Source: Camillea tinctor
Lineage: Eukaryota; Ascomycota; Sordariomycetes; Xylariales; Xylariaceae
NCBI GenBank assembly: GCA_022578605.1
Contig: MU394119.1
Coordinates: 160,617-224,616, forward strand
Length of the DNA stretch: 64,000 nucleotides
Direction: 5' to 3'
The notes under the pieces were generated by a model. The model was not told where the DNA came from, ran no database searches, and saw only the letters and a program-made list of their open reading frames with translations. Of the stretch, positions 11,167-22,540 are shown one piece after another. Within the stretch, counting starts at the first letter, position 1; each line of letters starts with the position of its first letter. The position numbers were made by a program, and so were the translations under genes.

Positions 11167-12552
11167 TAGTTAGTGGAGGAGATAGTAAGAGAAGGAAAAG
11201 AGAAGGGAAAAAAAAAAAAAAAAAGGTACGTAGCGCGGGTAGTGAAAAGAATGGCGCAAAGAGAGTGGATTGATCTTGACGAGCTGCCACAGCAATCGCA
11301 AGAACACAAAAGAAATAAAAGATGCGAGTGGGGGAAGAAGAACCGAGGAAAGAAGATTGCAGGAATCTGCAGGTAGTCTATTCCGTGAGCACGTACGGAG
11401 TAGCGTGGAAAAGAGGGAAGAATGAATTGACTCGATGGAAATCCAGATGGATGTGAAAAGGTGAATATGTTTGGTTGTTGGTGAAAGGGAGGGGGGGACC
11501 CAACTTCGCATGTGTAAGTGGTAGCTTTTAGAGAATGTCTGCGAATCGGGGGAGGAAAAAGGTTGGTTGGCTTAGGTTAGGTCAAAAAATAAAAGAGTGG
11601 GTTAAAATGGTTGGAGGGGGAGCAGCGGCCTGAGCGGGCGGGAGATGGGAAAGGGTCCTATTGTTTTCTTTTTTGTGGACTTGTGTAGGTGGCTGGTGTT
11701 GCAGAGCGGTCTGTGCACGCGGATAGGTAGGGGGGGCAGCTAGGGATTGGGAAGGAATTGTTAGGGCTGGCTACCAGCTGTTCCTTCCTTGTCTGTTTTT
11801 CTTTTTGGGTCTATGCGGCTGGCTGGTGAAGGTGATGCACAATGTACCTAAGTACCTCCTGGAAGAAGATATATGTATCTGGGGATGATATAGGTTAAGA
11901 CCTTGTTTTCTTCCCTTTCAATCCTACCCTCGCTTCACATGAAAAATATATATATTAAAATAAAATGATGGAAATACAAAATTGTATTAAGCTCAAGTTA
12001 CTGACTAGAAACAGCAATAACCTTTTGGAAATGTACATAAAGAAAAAGAAAAGAAAATCAAGCTATACCTACCTACATACTCTCATGTGTTGTTGTTATA
12101 TATCTCTTCTCCTAACGAAGCTCTAGCTATCAGGAACTAACGTGGCATTGTGACGAGGTACTCCGTACATAAACACCTGGGTACCTGACACAACGTGTCC
12201 CTCATTCAATTGTCCCAAGCCACGGCAGCCACGGGGCGGTAGTTAGTGGCAATAAACACGCGACGTCAACACGGAAACCGCGTTTTCGACCATACATCCT
12301 TGACCGGACGAACCTACCCGACAGATAATACAGAGTAGTTATAGGGTACATACATACATAGGTTACACACTTCATACATACATACATATTGACATTCATC
12401 AATCGCATTCTTTTTTTTCTTAGGTCTTAGTCTTAGTTTCTCCAGACTTAGTGTACTACCTAGTGCGGGATCAGGCATAAGTTCTAAAGAATTGACTGCC
12501 TAACTTAAAATTTAGGGTGCTCCACAGACTAAATTGGAATCATGATAGATGA

Positions 12553-12575
12553 GATGCGATGCGATGCGATGCGAT
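12553..12575. repeat. GATGC pentanucleotide array
   Basis: Four and a half perfect tandem copies of GATGC, about 900 bases upstream of the XRCC4-like start. Confidence 0.9.
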
Positions 12576-12602
12576 ACCAAGGTACTCATTAGTTACACAA
12601 GT

Positions 12603-12637
12603 CACTTACCACTTACCACTTACCATTTACCATTTAC
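12603..12637. repeat. Heptanucleotide array CACTTAC/CATTTAC
   Basis: Five tandem 7-nt units: three CACTTAC followed by two CATTTAC. Confidence 0.9.
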
Positions 12638-12789
12638 CAATAAGTACATATCTACATGTAGATACACGTATGCATCTATGCATCGAGTGGTTGCCTAAGC
12701 AGGTGTCCGTTTCCTCTCACCACTTTACCGCACTACTACTTCCGGGTATAATTGATTGTCACATAACTTCTTCCCACTTACACCACGTA

Positions 12790-12817
12790 AACCACAAACC
12801 ACAAACCACAAACCACA
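12790..12817. repeat. Heptanucleotide array AACCACA
   Basis: Four perfect tandem copies of AACCACA. Confidence 0.9.
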
Positions 12818-13096
12818 AAGACTGCAAGGCTCGTGGATGATTAACCTATTGCTATTGATACATCCTAGCATAGGTGAATCACAGATATACTACATAATCT
12901 GCATCATCGTCAACTTCTTCTTCTTCGTCTTCTCCTACTCTTCGTTTAACAGTAGGTGAACTCGGGAATTTGATCTCATCTCCATCTCGCATGGTTGTGC
13001 TGAAGTTGCATGCTTCGCATAAATATTATATTCATCCTACACTATATACCGCACCCTTCCTCACCGAGCTCGATGTGGAATCTTTACCTGCACGCT

Positions 13097-13124
13097 CCAG
13101 TCCCCAGTCCCCAGTCCCTAGTCC
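13097..13124. repeat. Heptanucleotide array CCAGTCC
   Basis: Three perfect copies of CCAGTCC plus one CTAGTCC, about 350 bases before the XRCC4-like start. Confidence 0.9.
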
Positions 13125-13474
13125 CAGCTCATATTTCACACGCCTTACATTGTCTCACCTTAGTGCGCCGTACTGAGACATCAAGACGCTCCGTCAGTCT
13201 GTGATCATTGTTTTCTATATTAGCTGTGCACCATCTCAGCGCGCAGCCGAAACATCTTTCCGCCACCATACTTGAGTTTCTTCATATCTTCTTCAATTAA
13301 ACCATTTCCAGGACTGCCTGCTAGTAGTAATAGCATTCCTGGCGGTTTCATGTTAACAGCAACCTTTCACAAGATTGATCCAACATCTCCAGCCTCCGAT
13401 CCCTAGTTAGCCAATCCCATATTTGCCCCCCTTTCTTTTTTTTTCTCCTGCAGCGTACCCCCTGTTACGCCAGT

Positions 13475-14779
13475 ATGGAGGACTACCAGATATTACGATT
13501 TCCCATCTCGGGACAGGATGATGGTTCCTTTTTACTCGAGGTCTCTTCACACGGCTCGCGGCCGCTAGACCTAAAATTTGTTGGATCGGAGGGCGGCGCC
13601 GTGTTCACGATCAAATGTAAGTCCCCTCCCCGGCTTGAGCTTGAGCTTGGTCCTTGAGCTTTCTTCCCCCGCGGTCCCCACGCGCGCACAGATCGACCAA
13701 TTTCATGCATTATTCTCGCCGTAAAACCAGGGAAACTTCGAAAGGCTGATTACCCCTGTCTCTCAAAGTACGTCATAAGAAGATCAGTGACTACAAGGCT
13801 GCGAATAGCCCCTGCACCGATGACCAGTGGGAGAGGATATTGACATGTATCTTTGTCGAGCAGCAGCCTGTGCCCGATGTTGAGGTCAGGGCCGATGTCC
13901 AATCGAACCCATCCTCAGTTTCTCTGTCCTTCCGGAAAAACATACAAGGCATCACGGTATGTGTCTGGATATGGTTCGCTATCTAGGCTACACCGCTAAT
14001 CTAATTTCCAGCAACGACTTGGGTCCATTAAACTAGATGAAAATGATAAGGCTGAGATTAGTCCCTTCGATTGGTGTGTCAGTGCTATTGCTGCCCGAAC
14101 TAAGGTTGCGGAAGACCTAGTTGCAGCGACGGCTAATATCAAATCACTGGAAAACACCGTCAATGAACTAAAGGCCCAGCTAGACGAGCTCATACAAGCC
14201 AAGGATGAGCATGAGACGGAGCTCTTAGAGAAGTTCAGGGATCTCCTGAACGAGAAAAAGGTCAAGATCCGGCAACAGCAGCGTCTCCTCGCATCTGCTA
14301 GTATAGACTCGGATAAGCTGGCCAACGTCGGTGCCAGCCAGAACACACTGGCCCGTGCAGCCGAAGCGTCGCGTAGTGGGAAGCGAAAGGCTGTAAAGGA
14401 GGAATCTGACAGCAGTGATGCGGGTTTCGAGCGAATGGATACTGAAGACACTAGCACTGTTGGCGCGCTACCAGACCAAGAATCAGATGGAGAGGGGCAA
14501 GCTACCGCAGAGGATGATACTCCTAGCGAAACAGATAGTGATTCCGAGCCGGCACCGGCGCCATCAAAGCCCAAAAAATCCTTAGCAAGCGCCTCAAAGC
14601 CAAGCACGAGAGCCGCGGCACCCACAGAGCCTGTTGTTACAGGTAAAGCAAGTGATGGTGATGAGGAGCTTCCGCCGCGACGTGTATTGCCTTTTAAGGG
14701 CAAGAAAGCTACAGCAGTGCCACCGCCAAAACCAAAACCTGCAGATGACGAAGAAACAGAATCGGACGATGAGTTATGA
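13475..14779 (+). CDS. XRCC4/Lif1-like non-homologous end-joining factor
   Basis: Exons 13475-13616, 13769-13956 and 14012-14779 give 365 residues. XRCC4/Lif1 is the partner of DNA ligase IV in the nucleus and scaffolds end joining. An N-terminal beta-rich head (about 1-115, beginning MEDYQILRF) is followed by a long coiled coil (about 135-205, heptad-like, with LNEKKVKIRQQQRLL) and an acidic/Ser/Pro tail ending in basic KGKK and acidic ESDDEL patches; this head-stalk-tail order and the KKVKIRxQQRLL block are typical of fungal XRCC4. The intron 1 acceptor (CTCAAAG at 13768) was chosen because it alone gives an open frame with the conserved DDQWERIL block. Intron 2 is 13957-14011 (GTATGT..TTCCAG). 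The start ATG follows a pyrimidine tract and begins the recognised head domain. Confidence 0.8.
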
Positions 14780-15034
14780 GTTTCAACAAGCTAGTCAACT
14801 ACCTAGATAATGAGATAACATACCCACGATATGGAGCCCACTTAGACCAGCCGCTTGACTCTTCTTTAATGATCGATTCCGTCTCTCCGCCTTTCTATGC
14901 CATTTTAACAACTCCATATTCTCAAGTCTAATAAGCAATACCCACATGCGCACTCTGTTCATCCAACCACTCATCTATCGATCCATCAGCCTACCTATGT
15001 AGCAAGCCCCACGCGCCACTACATATCACTCTTC

Positions 15035-16324
15035 TCACCGCGTATCATCGTCGGCAAAGTGGTTTTTCCAAAACCCTCTATAATGCTTCTGCCGCCCCAG
15101 TTGAGCGACCTCGTCGACCTCACGAGGGGTAAGCTTAAAGCTGGGGAGCTTGTTCATGTACCCCTGCAGGCGGTCTTCGCTTGAGCTCGTGGTGATCGTC
15201 ACAATGCCCTGGTCGAGACACCACCGTAGCGCCACGTCACCTTCCGTGACCCCGTACTTGCCAGCCAGCCGCGCATACACGTCATCGACAGGGCCCGGTT
15301 TCGCTTTGGTGACCGCCGTCAGGGGCGCGTAAGCTGCCACTGCGATGCCTTTTTCCCGGTGGAAGGGGATGAGCTCCCCGTGCTGCAGGTACGGGTGGTA
15401 TTCGATCTGGTTGATGGCTGGCGGAACCTGAGCCGTCTCCAGGACTGCTTCTAGATGCTCCTGCAAGAAGTTAGATACCCCGATGGAGCGAGCGCGCCCG
15501 GAGGCTCGGATCTGTTCCATTTGTGCCCACTGCGCAAGAATATCGGGAGTTAGCCGCTGGTTATCATACTTATTAAACAAATTCTTTTCTCGGAACTATC
15601 GAGAATCAAGAGCCCAACACATAAGCAATTCCTACTTTCGCACCTTGGAGGGAAAAGAAAGGAAAGGAAAGGGGATAAAGACAAAAAAAAATCTTGATAT
15701 CAAAAAAAGGCTTACAAGCGACTGCATCTCTTCCCGCGTTCGCGCCAAGTGCGGCGCATGGATCAGGTACAAGTCTACATACTCGAGCCCCAGACGCTTG
15801 AGCGACTTTTCGAAGGCGGCGTTCACGTCCTGCTTCTTGGTGCCGCGCAGCTTAGTGGTGACAAACAGCTCAGATCGCGGAACTCCGGAGGCGGCGATGG
15901 CGGCGCCGAGGTGGGCCTCGTTTCCGTAGGCTTGTGTCCCATGGCTTGGTTAGTAACTCGCCATATTTCCTTTTTTTTTCTTCTTCTTCTTCTTCCTGCG
16001 ATGAGGGGAGAATATGTTTTACTGATGCATGGAGCTATGCATGACTCACATTCGGCACAGTCGAGGTGGTAGTATCCGTTCTTGATGGCCATTGTGGCCA
16101 GGGGGACGATTTCCTCTGCGGTGCCCTTATACAGAGCGGTGCCTAGGCCGTAGGCAAACTGTGGGTTGTTAGCACAAGTATACAGTGCATAAGCTATACC
16201 AATTGGCTTGCTCTACCATGGGGATCTCATATCCGTCGTTCATCGTCAGTTTCGGGATGACTTCCGTCTGCCTGGGTGGCGTGACAGAGGCATTGGGCTT
16301 GGACGTGGAGGTTACAGAGCGCAT
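15035..16324 (-). CDS. Aldo-keto reductase
   Basis: Exons 16324-16217, 16158-16050, 15930-15716 and 15529-15035 give 308 residues, the usual AKR length. It is an NADPH-dependent reductase of aldehydes or ketones, probably cytosolic. The catalytic tetrad is visible: Asp and Tyr in DCAESYGNE (split by intron 2), Lys in TTKL, His in YLIHAPH. The family signature SIGVSNF follows, and the cofactor-binding C-terminus has [18 protein letters not shown]. The introns have good branch points (GCTAAC, TACTAAC, GGCTAAC), and joining them restores [17 protein letters not shown]. Its 3' end converges on the XRCC4-like gene with only 255 bases between stops. Start: the first ATG in frame before the conserved MNDGYEIPM block; an internal Met (MNDG) is a weaker option. 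Confidence 0.88.
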
Positions 16325-17104
16325 TCTGGCTGCTTGGGATCTGAAGTTTATTGGAGCAAGTGAGGATATAATGATAAGTCGTATTCGAGGTCGTACGATG
16401 AGGCGACAATGCATGGAAGAACAAGAGATGCCTTCTAGGTATTATGAACAAGTCTGGTATGTGGAAGAAGTAGGTAGTAACAATGTATTTGCAACTAGAT
16501 CGTTGTGGTGGGAGAGGGAAATATAGATACACCGGTCAGTCTCCACGACAGTTAAAAAGCACTATGCCTGGTATGTACGTGATCGTAAAACAGGTGCTGG
16601 CAGCAAGCACCCGCATGTAGACGGCAAGCTCAGCAACGACCGACGAGGATTCTCCAAGAAAGTGTTGTTCATAAAAGCAAGTATCCGTTGTTGTTTCTAT
16701 TTCATTAGCTCGTGGCTCGGGATGTAGCCCTGCCGCAGTGCGATGGCATCATCGGTCCTGTCCTTGGCTGCTTTTAGTGTAACTCAGATAGCGGCAAGAC
16801 TGCAAGCCAAATATTGAGCTTGGACAACCATGAAGCCTACCTAAGGAAATTGTATTCACATGTGCAAAAAAAACGAAAGAAAAAAAAGAAAAAATGCACT
16901 GTTGGCAGTGTATGGATGGGGTTATTGTTGCAATGACATCTGGTTTTTTATCACATTTAAGTTATGTAGGTTATATGTAGTACATAGTTGAGTTGTCCAG
17001 GTCTCGAACTTGTCTATAATCTACTATGTAGAGTAGTAGGTACACACAATACATAATATATAGCTATCGGTTATAAAAAGTTACATTGATACATCAATCG
17101 ATAT

Positions 17105-17156
17105 CGGGTTCGCAAACTCTGAAGTGTATTAGTAATGACAAGGTTCAGCGAACCCG
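17105..17156. repeat. Inverted repeat, 9-bp perfect arms
   Basis: CGGGTTCGC at 17105-17113 and its exact complement GCGAACCCG at 17148-17156, separated by 34 bases, in the promoter side of the SelO gene. It could be a paired binding site or chance. Confidence 0.7.
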
Positions 17157-17314
17157 GTGAGAACCCCGCTCTGACCGGCTCCTGTAAGAAGCTATAAAGA
17201 ACGCCACAGCAGGTGGTAGGCCGCTACCGCCACCAGAAGGGCCACCAAAAGGACCTGGAGAAGTCCCGGGCACTTACATACAAACACATCATCGAATATA
17301 TTCCAATACGCCGT

Positions 17315-17379
17315 CACCTACATCCATCACCTACATCCATCACCTACATCCATCGCCTACATCCATCGCCTACATGTAT
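17315..17379. repeat. 13-nt tandem minisatellite, five units
   Basis: Five consecutive 13-nt units, three identical (CACCTACATCCAT) and two with single or few changes, about 300 bases upstream of the SelO-family start. Confidence 0.92.
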
Positions 17380-17680
17380 CCGCCTCATTGTTAACATTCA
17401 CCGGCATCCAGTCATGTCATGTATTCCCGTATCTCTCCTTTCTTTTCTTTTTCTTTTTTAACTGACTACGTTTTCTCTCCATCTCTGCTCTCTATTTAAT
17501 GCCCACTTTCTCCCCTAATCTAAGCTACCTCCAGACTACAACTCATTACCTCTCCATCTCATAGTCTCCGAACACTCAGCTTTGTCCTCGATCGTACAGA
17601 GGAAGCTCTCATATTCATTTCCTGATTATATACCCTTGAACCCCATCGCTTGTCGTAGCTTCTCCCACCAGGTAGCGCAA

Positions 17681-19630
17681 ATGGCGTTCCAACCCTCCAC
17701 CGGCAGCGCTTCCGTTGCCTCAAGCGCAGGTGATGATGGCACCATGGGACTATCCATAAACGATATACCCAAGACTTGGAACTTCACCTCCAAGCTCCCC
17801 GCAGACCGATTCTTCCCCACGCCCGCGGACTCACACAGGATGCGGCGGGACCATTTCTTCCCCCGTCAGGTCTACCAATCCCTGTTCACCTGGGTGCGCC
17901 CGGAGCGCGTCCCCTGTTCCGAGATTCTAGCCGTGAGCGCTGCAGCCCTGCGCGATCTAGGGATTCGTGCCGATGATCCCTCGAAGAACCCTGACTTCGC
18001 CGCCACCGTCGCGGGGAACAAGCTGCAGGGGTGGGACGAGGAGGCGCTGGAAGGGCCGGGGTACCCGTGGGCGCAGTGCTACGGGGGATTCCAGTTCGGC
18101 CGGTGGTCGGGCCAGCTCGGCGACGGGCGCGTCATCTCGCTCTTCGAGACCACCAACCCTCTCACCGGCGTGCGTTACGAGGTGCAGCTCAAAGGCGCCG
18201 GTAACACCCCCTACAGCCGCGGCGCCGACGGCAAGGCCGTGTTGCGCAGCAGCATCCGCGAGTTCATCGTCAGCGAGGCGCTCAACGCCCTCGGCATCCC
18301 CACCACGCGCGCCCTGTGCCTGAGCCTGACGCCCGGCGTCCAGGTCCAGCGCGACAGGGCCGAGCCCAGCGCTATCGTCGCGCGCTTCGCCCAGAGCTGG
18401 CTGCGCATCGGGAATTTCGATATCCTCCGCGCACGCAGTCATCGGGTGCTCCTCCGCAGGCTGGCGAACTACCTGGCCGAGGATGTGTTCGGCGGCTGGG
18501 AGACCCTGCCGGGCCGGCTTGCTGATCCCGAGAGGCCCTACTGGTCGCCGCCGCCGCGGCGGAATATCCCTCCCGAGGTGGTGGAGGGGCCGTCCGGGAC
18601 GGCGGAGAATCGCTTCGCGCGGCTGTATCGGGAGATCGTGCGGCGAAACGCACTTACGGTGGCGAAGTGGCAGGTATATGGCTTCATGAACGGCGTGCTA
18701 AACACGGATAATACGTCACTGCTTGGATTGAGTATGGATTTTGGCCCCTTTGCTTTTATGGACAACTACGACCCTATGTACACCCCTAACCATGACGATG
18801 ACATGTTGCGGTATAGCTACCAGAACCAACCCATAATCATATGGTGGAACATGATACGGCTAGGCGAGGCATTTGCGGGACTCATAGGGTCCGCAGGGAT
18901 TGTCGACGACGAACGATTCGTCAAAACTGGATACAAGGATGAAGAGATCCCCGGTGCCACTGCGAGGGCAGAACACATCATCGCAAATGTTGGCGAAGAA
19001 TACAGAGCCGTGTTTTTGGCCGAATACCAGCAACTCTCGATGGCACGGCTGGGTTTGAAGAACTTCAAGGAGAGCGACTACGACGAGCTATTCGCCCTCC
19101 TCTTACAGATTATGGAAGATCTGGAACTTGACTTCAATCTCTTCTTCCGGCGCCTCAGCGCCTTGAAGTTGAGCGACCTAGGGACAGAGCAAGCACGGCA
19201 GGACAAAGCCTCCGTGTTCTTCTACAGGGATGGCCTCACAGGTTTTGTCAGTGAGGAGGAGGGGCGTAGGCGCATTGGCGAGTGGCTCGGAGAGTGGCGG
19301 CAGCGCATAATAAAACACTGGGGGAGTGCCGGCGCAACACAGCTATCAGAAGAGCAGGACGCGCAACGCATAAAGGCCATGAAACAGGTGAACCCGAACT
19401 TCATCCCGCGCAGCTGTGTCCTGGACGAGGTAGTCAAGCGGGTGGAATTTGGCCATGAGAGGGAAGTCCTGCGCCGGCTCACGCATTTAGCGCAGCATCC
19501 GTTCGAAGACAGCTGGGCGGGACGCACGTTCGATGGCCAGAAGTATAAGGGAGACAAGGATGAGGAGGCGAGATGGACGAGCGGTCCCCCAAGGTCTGGG
19601 AGGTCAATGACATGCAGCTGCAGCTCTTAA
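17681..19630 (+). CDS. selO: Selenoprotein O family protein adenylyltransferase (AMPylase), cysteine form
   Basis: Single exon of 649 residues from the first in-frame ATG. SelO/YdiU proteins have a pseudokinase fold that binds ATP inverted and transfers AMP to proteins, in mitochondria in yeast and animals. Seen here: NTSKLPADRFFPTP-like N-terminal block; GYPWAQCYGGFQFGRWSGQLGDGR; ELQLKGAGxTPYSR-type glycine/Lys motif (VQLKGAGNTPYSRGADG); VLRSSIREFIVSEAL; and the catalytic metal region with Asn341-Thr-Asp343-Asn344 and SMDFGPFAFMDNYDP. The C-terminus is CSCSS, with Cys where animal SelO has selenocysteine. The frame stays open upstream to 17519 without any ATG, and that stretch would encode a basic, Ser-rich segment, so a targeting leader started from a non-AUG codon is conceivable. 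GC content is high in the first half. Confidence 0.93.
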   Translation: MAFQPSTGSASVASSAGDDGTMGLSINDIPKTWNFTSKLPADRFFPTPADSHRMRRDHFFPRQVYQSLFTWVRPERVPCSEILAVSAAALRDLGIRADDPSKNPDFAATVAGNKLQGWDEEALEGPGYPWAQCYGGFQFGRWSGQLGDGRVISLFETTNPLTGVRYEVQLKGAGNTPYSRGADGKAVLRSSIREFIVSEALNALGIPTTRALCLSLTPGVQVQRDRAEPSAIVARFAQSWLRIGNFDILRARSHRVLLRRLANYLAEDVFGGWETLPGRLADPERPYWSPPPRRNIPPEVVEGPSGTAENRFARLYREIVRRNALTVAKWQVYGFMNGVLNTDNTSLLGLSMDFGPFAFMDNYDPMYTPNHDDDMLRYSYQNQPIIIWWNMIRLGEAFAGLIGSAGIVDDERFVKTGYKDEEIPGATARAEHIIANVGEEYRAVFLAEYQQLSMARLGLKNFKESDYDELFALLLQIMEDLELDFNLFFRRLSALKLSDLGTEQARQDKASVFFYRDGLTGFVSEEEGRRRIGEWLGEWRQRIIKHWGSAGATQLSEEQDAQRIKAMKQVNPNFIPRSCVLDEVVKRVEFGHEREVLRRLTHLAQHPFEDSWAGRTFDGQKYKGDKDEEARWTSGPPRSGRSMTCSCSS

Positions 19631-22540
19631 GATGGGATGGATTATGATTTTCCTGTTCTTGGACCTTTAATATCTCTTGTCTGGCTCTTCTTCTCTAATC
19701 TAGTGTGCGTATCGTATAGCTATAAGTATTATTATATCCATGACAATATATTGTGGTATTGGGAACCACTAACTCTATGTTCTACTTCCTGATACCTGTG
19801 TTATAACCCCCTTTGCGACTTAGCCTACGGTGAATATATCTCCTTCTATGTTGTTCCTATCTATCTTTCGGTCCAGCTAGTGGTGATCGTACCTATCCTA
19901 CACTCTCTGCGTCTCGCTTCACCCGAGCCACGCTGCCGTTTGCGGAAGGCCCGGGGTCCCGAATATGGTTAAGGTGAACCTAGTGATAGATATGTGTATC
20001 TAAGTAAAAAGCTTTGGTATGCCGCCTTGACTACGCTATCATATTACCTCGCCCGTCGCCTCATTTCTTCCGGGAAGCATCCCTTTTCTCCACTCGCCAG
20101 GCCGGCCAACGCTAAAAGGCCATCTCTGTTCTTAGGGCACTAGGAGCTCGGGGTCAGCGCGGCGCCCCGTTAAGTAGCCCTAGCTAGAAGGATCGCGCAT
20201 AAGTGTCGTAGATGGTGCGAAGCCGTCAATCACGAGGTAAGGTACATACAACCCGAACACGCAGGGTCCCTGACCCCCCCAGTGGGCTGCGCAGTATATC
20301 CCGTAAACTGGTTCCTATATCAACCGTTCTGATTTTCCGTTTTGCTATCTCGTGGGGATTTCACTTCGACGGAATTATCCAACGGCTTCGGGCTAGGTTA
20401 GATAGACAAGGGGGGGGATTGAGGTGGAGGGGCTTTTCCCCCCTCTTCTTTTCCTTCAGCGATCTTAAGTTCGGTAATAATAATTATTTCATACGTGGCT
20501 AATCTATCTACCTGACCTCGGTCAGAAACTTCCCTCCTTTTTTTTTTCTTCTTCTCTTGCATATAAGCGAGCTGCGGATACCGTACCTATAGTGTGTGCG
20601 CTGTTTGACCCGGAAAATTATGTAGATAGGTAGCGAGAGAAACGGAAGAAAAAAAAGTTGCGAAATCTGCAATATCTGCGCCTAGTATATGATACACATT
20701 GCGAGACGGTGAGGCTATTTTGTGGTCCTGGCCGCTGTCCACGCCCCTCCCCTCTCCCCCAGCCCCCCTTATGCAACCACACAGACGGAGAGGCCCGCCC
20801 CAGATCTCTCTATCGACACGCAGTGGCAGGGTGCCTGGTTTGACTTCTCCCTCATATAGGCAGGTATATATGTGCGAGCTACTCCCCTCCCGATGCATGC
20901 CTATGGGGACTTGAAACTGATGCTGCCGCCGGCATATTGTGTATGCATTGGGAGTTCTTCAAAATCTGAATCTGCCATGGATTATATGCGTGTTGGTGTC
21001 GAACATCGTCGTAGACATGCTCCCAGCGTAGGATCGTGTAATTCGCTCAGGAGTAGCTACTTATCTACCTACCTACCTAGGTACCTACCTATCGGCCGAA
21101 CATGGTGATTATGTCAAGATATAGGTAGTAAGTTAGGGAAGTAGGTGATTGTTGATATTAATCCAAGGGGAGCGAGGCGGGGCGGACGGGTCAAGGTGAG
21201 TTGAGCTGGACTACATATGAATGAACACGTGATAGTATATCACTTGAGGTATTATAGCTTCGTTGATATAACAACTAGACTATACTCTTTGCCCCTCTCG
21301 CTCTTCACTGCGGCATGTTATGGATACGCTCCATGGGCTATACAGGGGTATTCGTTGTTAGTTCAGGTCGACTTACACCAACAACTGTCTGGCGCCATCT
21401 GCATGATACTATCAATTTTAAGACGCAGTAGCTGAATATTGCAGCTGCGAATTTTAAAGAAAGAAAAAACACAGATTGAGTAAAAAAAGGAGTTGTTCAA
21501 AATGCATAAGAACTGTTGCGGAATGTTGTGATATAATCATTATGTATTCTGAATGAACCAGAACAGCAGACCGGCTGCAACGATCGATTTGTCTCCTCTC
21601 CTCAGGACCAGGTTCTGCGCTGCCGTCAACTTATATCACAGGGTAGTATAATGGCATCACGATTTCGTTGTGTGCTTAATGCCCTAGAGACCCTGGCTTG
21701 ATAAGATGTGGCATTGGCATCGTTTCCTCCAATAATCCGTTGTCACAGCCTTGCTGTGCCGCTTGAGGAAACCATCCCGAGCGAAAAACCTACTGTAGGA
21801 TTTCAATAGCAATCTTCCTCCTCGCGGATCTTCCTTGCCACGTTGTTAGCTTTAGACTAATCCAGGTCTACACGTATATCAAGCATACTAATAGCCAGAA
21901 GGTAGTAGAAGAGAATCAAGCGAATGCACATCCATCTGGACACCTGAGTCTCTATATTCTAGTTAGTACTGTACCCATACGACCCCATCGAACTTCAAGA
22001 AGAATAAGACCACTTCAAGTCATCGTGAACGAACAGCCCTAGTTCAGATACATCATTTGTTGACCCCTGATACCCTGCCAGGAACAGGGACCAGGAGCAG
22101 AACCTACAGACTTAAGCTACCGTAAGCTATACCCAGGTTGCCAGTCTCCAAAAATAGCACGACTTGGCATGGAGATCAACGGTTAGACGATCAATTGGCA
22201 ACGATGATTCGTCAGAGGATGCGGGTAGGTCGCTGATAACTCCACACTCAGTTCAGGGCAAGCCAAGGGCAGTGTTGGAGAGAACAACATTCTTAGCAGA
22301 TAGCTGTTGGCTAATAATGAATGATATGCTGTCTTGCTGGATGTCTTCATTCCATCGTTTGTTGGATAAGATGACTGACGTGCCTACAGTAGAACTCCTA
22401 ATTAAATAAAACCATATGTAGAGTTTTCCTTGTCTCATTCTTACTTTTTCTCGACCCTCTCGCTAAACTTTTCAACTAATTCATTACCTATAATATCGAT
22501 CGGGAATAGTAATGGTAGCTAGTGTGTGTACCTTCAAATC
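19631..22540. other. Intergenic, no gene seen
   Basis: About 2.9 kb between the SelO gene and the broken membrane-protein gene. It contains homopolymer C/T and A tracts, a partly palindromic ACCTACCTAGGTACCTACCT stretch near 21066-21090, and short open frames without recognisable motifs. Confidence 0.55.

Larger units (their letters stand above)
10531..13474. other. Divergent intergenic region between byr4 and XRCC4-like gene, rich in simple repeats
   Basis: About 2.9 kb with no supportable gene. It holds a GGTAGT/GGTGGTAGT array (about 11087-11166), an A-tract (about 11210-11224), CATA tetramers (about 12350-12390), a GATGC array (12553-12575) and three separate 7-nt tandem arrays (12603-12637, 12790-12817, 13097-13124). 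It must contain both promoters; the byr4 leader may be long. Short open frames here are made of the repeats themselves. Confidence 0.6.
16325..17680. other. Divergent intergenic region between aldo-keto reductase and SelO-family gene
   Basis: No gene seen. It contains a purine/A-rich patch (16866-16895), an inverted repeat (17105-17113 with 17148-17156) and a 13-nt tandem repeat (17315-17379). The last 160 bases form an open, ATG-less extension of the SelO frame. Confidence 0.6.

Noticed and set aside
10931..11511. Minus-strand frames rich in His/Tyr and Ser/Phe upstream of byr4
   Set aside because: Their composition comes from the GGTAGT microsatellite and poly-A tract; no motif and no splice partners.
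13996..14703. 235-codon antisense frame over the XRCC4-like last exon
   Set aside because: It is Ser/Leu-rich shadow translation of an acidic, repetitive exon; the sense protein has a clear head-coil-tail layout.
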